Shown here: positions 59,736 to 64,000 of the stretch, one piece after another | How the letters are laid out: every line of letters starts with the position of its first letter | How positions within the stretch are numbered: position 1 is the stretch's first letter | Assembly (NCBI RefSeq): GCF_947179165.1 | Contig: NC_077240.1 | Coordinates: forward strand, 60,671,501-60,735,500 | Origin: Solanum dulcamara | Taxonomy: Eukaryota; Streptophyta; Magnoliopsida; Solanales; Solanaceae | Length of the DNA: 64,000 nucleotides | Direction: 5' to 3' | Notes under the pieces: generated by a model | The model's database searches: none | Told to the model about the DNA's origin: nothing | What the model saw: the letters and a program-made list of their open reading frames with translations, nothing else | Translations under genes and position numbers: made by a program

Positions 59736-60076
59736 GCTACGCCTCCTTCCGCCTCTCCCGTGGGTTCGTAATCTCGTCTTAATTTAGGAGCCCATGTAAT
59801 CCTTGCTACGTAAGCTCAACATGTACTCCAGTGGCTTAGTTATGTAAGTCATCCAAGTTGGTAGCTTACGTAAGTAAGTTGAGTCCTACCCCTCATTTCT
59901 CGGCCTCCAATTCATTTTAAATCCTTATAGACCTATTTTCAACCTTCACTCTCAAGGGGCGTCACGTCCTCCCTTCCTTAGAGTTATTTAATCATGTTAT
60001 AGATAATCTGGGTCACGGGACATCTTTCAAGAAGCTTAAGAAGATGTTCCGAAGCATAAAGGTACGGGGTATAACA

Positions 60077-60081
60077 ATTTG
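60077..60081. repeat. Right target-site duplication of LTR X2 (ATTTG)
   Basis: Exact copy of 56336-56340. Confidence 0.88.
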
Positions 60082-60099
60082 TCCTCTAGAGATGACCAT

Positions 60100-61640
60100 G
60101 GTAAGAATTTACTCAAGGCACGAATTTAATGCAAGAACTCAAAAACTCAAACTCATGACTAAATACTCAAATGTTTGAGAAGGCACTAAATCTGTGATGG
60201 GGAAAAGTGTGTTACCTTCTTCATCAACACTAGGAGGGACAAATAGATGCGGGTACTTGTATTTCATATCGTCTATGGCTTCCCATGTAGCCTCCTCAAC
60301 AAATTGATTTCTACATAGAACTTTGACTGAAGTAACCTCATTGGTCCTCAATTTACAGACTTGACGATCAAGATTTTGAACCGAAAAATCCTCATAAGAT
60401 AAACTATCTTTTACACCAATGATTTATGTAGGAAAAATGAGAAACAAATGTCCTAAACACTTCCTAAGCATGGAAGTATCAAATATAAGATATATGATTA
60501 ACAACTCTAATGGTAGCTCTAACTTATAAGAAACTCCGGGACTAAGCTTCCCTTTCTTCCCAAACCTCATAACACCCTTCATGGGTGAAACTTTCAAATA
60601 AACCCAATCATTAACCTCAAACTCTAGGTCTTCTCTCCTAATATTAGTTGAGAACTTTTTATGACTTTGCGAAATTTTCACCCTCTCTTGAATGATGTTC
60701 ACCTTCTCCATAGCTTGATGATCCACCTCTGGCCCTATCAACTTAGCTTCACCAACTTCAAACCGACCAATGGGTAATCTACATCTCCTCCTATAAAGAG
60801 CCTCATAAGGAGACATCAGAATACTCGAATGAAAATTGTTGTTATATGCAAACTCAACAAGAGGCAAGTGGTCATCCCTATTACCTTCGAAATTAATGAA
60901 ACAAGCACTCAACATTAAGTCTGAATAGTACACTCTTCTTGATTATCTATCTGAGGATGGAAAGAGGTACTAAGATTTACCTTTGAGCTTACACCTTTCT
61001 AAACTGACTTTCAAGACTAAGTAGTGAATTGGGCACCTCTATCTTAGATGATAGACAAGGGGACCCCACAAAGTCGGACTATCTTATGAATGTACAATAT
61101 GGCATATTTCTCGGCTGAATCAGTAGTGTTAATGGGCAAGAATTGGGATGACTTAATCATCATATACACAATCACCTAAATCTAGTAATGTTGCTTATGA
61201 GATCGCGGTAAACTTGTAATGAAGTCCATATTGATCATCTCCCATTTCCACTTTGACATCTCTATATTCTGAGCTACTCCATAAGGCCTTTGATGTTTAA
61301 TTTTGACTTTTTGACAATTCAGGCACTTGAAAACAAAATCTGCAATATTTTTTTTCATACCATTCCACTAGTAGACTTGTCTTAAGTCACGGTACATCTT
61401 GGTAGAACCTGAATGAATCAAATATCTAGATCTATGGGCCTCTTACATGATTCTATCTGAAAGAGCATCAACATTTGCAACATATAATTTGCTTTGATAT
61501 CTCAACACACCATCTCCCCCTTTAGAAAAATCTATCACCTTCTATTTGGGAACATCCTTCTTTAGCTAGAGTAGACTACGGTCATGGTCTTGATTTTCTT
61601 TCACTTCAACAACTTTTGAAGAAATCCCAATTCTAAACTA
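60100..61640 (-). pseudogene. Gypsy integrase remnant, element H
   Basis: Minus-strand integrase. Near 61500-61300 is the zinc region: GVLRYQSKLYVANVDAL, AHRSRYLIHSGSTKMYRDL and KCLNCQKVKIKHQ, with both cysteines intact. The core has MINMDFITSLP near 61230 and INTTDSAEKY. The C-terminal half is open at 60933-60424: VEFAYNNNFHSSILMSPYEA, RFEVGEAKLIGPE, VSPMKGVMRFGKKGKLSPG. The final part at 60351-60139 reads LCRNQFVEEATWEA and YPHLFVPPS, the pol end. The 3' LTR is at 56316 and below, separated by LTR X2. RT and RNase H are not present; at 61640 homology ends against an unrelated LTR. Confidence 0.88.
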
Positions 61641-61649
61641 TGACACTAC

Positions 61650-62923
61650 TCTCATCTGAGTTTCCACGATCCAAACTAGGTCCTAGCCATGACACGATGA
61701 TTAGAATCCCGAGGGACTCCAAGCAAGCCTTTTAGTATATCATTCATGAGTATACATAAAGCAAATAAAACTAAATCAATATACTGAAGCATAGTCTCGA
61801 AAAAGGAACATAAGTCTCAAGAGAGAAACAAGAACAACATAGTCTCCGTGAATATCTAACATGCCTCTACTAACTCGATAGGGGCATAAGACAAGCTCTT
61901 AACTGACCCATGAAAACATAAGTGTAATGACTAATCAAATGACAATATGAAAGTAAAAATTCATGTCCTCGGAACATGAGGACTCACCAAAAAAGTACAA
62001 CTATATCAAGCTCTAACCATAATGGGAGGATACGCGTGATCTTTGGACCCTACATTATAATATAATGTAGGCAAAAGTATATGTTAGTACATGGAATTCA
62101 CTAAGTAGGTAAAAAGTATGCATGAATAATAGACATAGGACATAATCAATATGAATCATGAGATGCAAGACCAATACCTTAAAACATGAGTAAAACTATG
62201 AAAACCTTGGAAAATCATAATCATTGGTCAATGCATCAAAAATAGCATCATCATAGGAAACCTGTATATGTGAGATATAATCGGAACCCACATTAAAACC
62301 ATGTGATTTATTACATGGAATTCAATAATCCCCACATCGAGAAGGGGTGCCAAGGTAGGCTCTTTCCAATATTATCATCATCATGTGCTATATGTGGATC
62401 CACTAGCTAGGTCATATTGGGAAACCTATGGTAGCAATGTAGTTTAAGGGACTAGAGATTGCCACTAAGGCTTAGGTCGAGCCCCCACCTCAAAGTCCTC
62501 TCGGTGCTAAGTAAACATCCCATGGAATACATATCCTGTCATAATCATAAATCATACTTGTCATAAATTATAAGTTTTTCATAATCACACTTCATAAACT
62601 TATTCATAGGAATAACTCATTATGATGTGAATCATGTAATGTGGGTGTAGGCCTTCCCATCATTACTAATCCTTTTCATAAAATATCACTAGGGTCTTAG
62701 GTCACCCTATCATTAGCTTTCAGGAAACATCATAGAATCATCATTCAAAATCTTTCATAAACCTTCAAGATCATTCAATAAAGCTTTCATTGAATATAAT
62801 TTGGAAATCATGATCATAAATCATAAATCATAAATCATAATTGAAATTAGCATATATCATGAATCCTGGAAATTTATCTTTAAAATATGCAATGGGATGT
62901 GAATTATGCATAAGTAGGCTAAT
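61650..62923 (-). mobile_element. Gypsy LTR fragment (family of 24637-26515)
   Basis: It is non-coding and collinear with 24637-25620 in the same window orientation. A decayed primer-site-like stretch lies near 61655-61680. It abuts integrase of element H on the left and is cut by LTR X3 at 62924 on the right. The 62800-62840 part is a short ATCATAA repeat. Confidence 0.6.
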
Positions 62924-63216
62924 TGTCACACCCCAATTTTCTTTTTATGATTTCTTCTAAAGGATTTCCATGAGATCCATGTTATCTATGAAATTCTATG
63001 TGAGTAGCGATGGTTGGAAATAGGTCTAGAGGGATTTGGAAGGAGTTGGAGGCTAAATAATGGGTTGTGGTAATCAACCTACTTGCATAAGCTATCGACT
63101 TAGATGTCTTACATAACAAATCTACTTGAGTACATGTCGAGCTTAAGTAGTAATGATTTCATAGGTTCTTAAAGTAAGACGAGATTTTGAACCCATGAAA
63201 AAGGAATAAGGAGAAG

Positions 63217-63335
63217 ACGCACCTACTTAGAATGAGTAGGTGTTGCACCTGCTTGGACTAAGTAGGTGATGCACTTGCTTAGACCAAGTAGGTGATGCAC
63301 CTGCTTGGACCAAGTAGGTAATGCACCTGCTTAGG
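63217..63335. repeat. 26-bp palindromic tandem repeat in LTR X3
   Basis: CTGCTT/TTGCTT anchors fall at 63249, 63275, 63301 and 63327, an exact 26-bp period. Each unit pairs AAGTAGGTG with CACCTGCTT around a 3-bp centre. Confidence 0.92.
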
Positions 63336-63404
63336 TGGACCCCACCCCGCCATGAGGCATCTATGGGGTGGATGCATGGAATGATGTGGAGGCCTAAGAA
63401 CCAG

Positions 63405-63460
63405 ACACGTGTCACCCTTAGGGGCTGATACGTGTCACTCTTAAGGGAGAAGTATATAAG
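63405..63460 (+). promoter_or_regulatory. Probable LTR X promoter: G-box and TATA box
   Basis: ACACGTGTCA (G-box core CACGTG at 63406-63411) and ACGTGTCA at 63430-63437 are followed by TATATAAG at 63453-63460. That arrangement would start transcription near 63485-63495. CACGTG is also present at 59571-59576 in copy 2, and ACACGTTTC replaces it in copy 1. This orients the family: the sense strand starts TGTYACACCCC. Confidence 0.55.
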
Positions 63461-64000
63461 GCAACTAATGACTAAGGGTTCTTATTTGTTCATCTTTTAC
63501 ACTTAGAAACTTAGAGAAAAATTAAGAGAAAGCAAGAACAAGAGGAGATTAACGTGTACACCACATATTTTAGCCAACTTGAGTGACCCACTTGTTAAGG
63601 TAAGATTGAGGTTCTTTTTCTTGTTAGCAAACCCATTTTTTGATGGGACTGCCGTTAGTAATATTAGTATAACCCCTTGTGTAAATATTCATTTTGAGTA
63701 ATTCAAGATATTTTAGAAAGATATTTCATAATGATATAACTTTAATTTAGGCTCTAAAACCCAATTTTGCTTTTATCTACTCGAAGAAGGGTGATGAAGT
63801 ATAGGGGAGGTGCTGCCCATATTTTATTTTGGAAATCCTAAATGGACTGCTATTGGTATTTTGGCAATAAAGTTTTGTACAGAATTATTGTAGGGGTGAT
63901 TCGAAATTGTATGCAACCCTAACAAACATGTATATAAATTTCTTTAAGTCTAAAAAGCCTACTTCCCCCATTTATCCCTTTAAAACTGAGCAACAATACA

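Larger units (their letters stand above)
56341..60076 (-). mobile_element. Solo LTR, family X copy 2 (3.74 kb)
   Basis: The plus strand starts CGTCACAACCCAACC and ends GGGGTATAACA, flanked by ATTTG. It is homologous to LTR X1 over both its halves and, inverted, to 62924-64000. There is no internal domain, primer site or polypurine tract inside, and no repeat of its own ends, hence a solo LTR. On the sense (minus) strand it has CACGTG at 59571-59576 and an AT-rich TATA-like CATATATATGG stretch at 59522-59532. The insertion lies between the pol end and polypurine tract of element H. Small open frames inside (58565-58768, 58914-59240, 56573-56995) have no known homology. Confidence 0.9.
62924..64000 (+). 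mobile_element. LTR X copy 3, plus orientation, leaving the window
   Basis: It starts TGTCACACCCC and is collinear with the reverse complement of the LTR X2 end: GGAAATAGGTCTA, AGTACATGTCGAGCTTA, AAGACGAGATT. It continues through the TATA region and transcript start side. Whether this is another solo LTR or an intact element cannot be told from this window. Confidence 0.85.

Noticed and set aside
62800..62840. Short ATCATAA repeat as a regulatory element
   Set aside because: A brief low-complexity run inside a decayed LTR; nothing supports a role.

Overview
This window looks like a stretch of plant nuclear heterochromatin. No host gene, tRNA or rRNA could be recognised. Almost all of it is retrotransposon sequence: decayed Ty3/Gypsy elements on both strands with very long LTRs (about 2-3.7 kb), and two members of one L1-like LINE family whose ORF2 ends in an RNase H domain. 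The LTR styles (TGTCACGACCC / TGTAACACCCC ends, initiator-Met tRNA primer sites) suggest a dicot, probably Solanaceae. That is inference; no host gene confirms it.

Layout. 1-3120 is minus-strand gypsy gag-pol (element A) with a primer site at 3220-3231 and its 5' LTR at 3235-6400. This sits against a truncated older LTR of the same family (6401-8764), followed by that older element's integrase (8765-10260). A related gypsy element C (10270-11049 and 21475-22340, minus) is split in its RNase H by a lone LTR (family X, copy 1, 11055-21469) with a perfect 5-bp target duplication. LTR X1 is in turn split by LINE 1 (11621-19141, minus). At 22341 the pol sequence flips strand (element D, plus, 22342-24150). 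24151-29075 holds minus-strand gypsy leaders and LTRs. 29906-30304 is a probable AT-rich MITE.

LINE 2 (30621-40203, plus) has a perfect 14-bp target duplication and a poly(A) tail. Plus-strand gypsy element F follows (LTR 40659-42790, gag-pol to 46925) and abuts a second gypsy pol, G (46937-49440, 3' LTR from 49523). Then come a fragment of the A-family LTR, a minus-strand Athila/Tat-like gag-protease (50950-52860), and a minus-strand gypsy element H. H's 3' LTR (54995-56316) and pol (60100-61640) are separated by a second lone LTR X (56341-60076, 5-bp target duplication). A third LTR X, in the opposite orientation, starts at 62924 and leaves the window.

The most unusual material is the LINE family. 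Its ORF1 is about 1,290 codons, with degenerate repeats before a DUF4283-like domain and a zinc knuckle. ORF1 and ORF2 overlap as TGATG in both copies. The 3' tail is 1.5-2.9 kb, bracketed by GGGAGAGTCTCCC, with pyrimidine-rich tracts ending in CAG|GT, a 168-bp (56-codon) tandem repeat, and a 2.4-kb open frame in LINE 1. LINE 1 has lost reverse transcriptase and RNase H but keeps ORF1 and the whole tail, so it has the architecture of a non-autonomous derivative.
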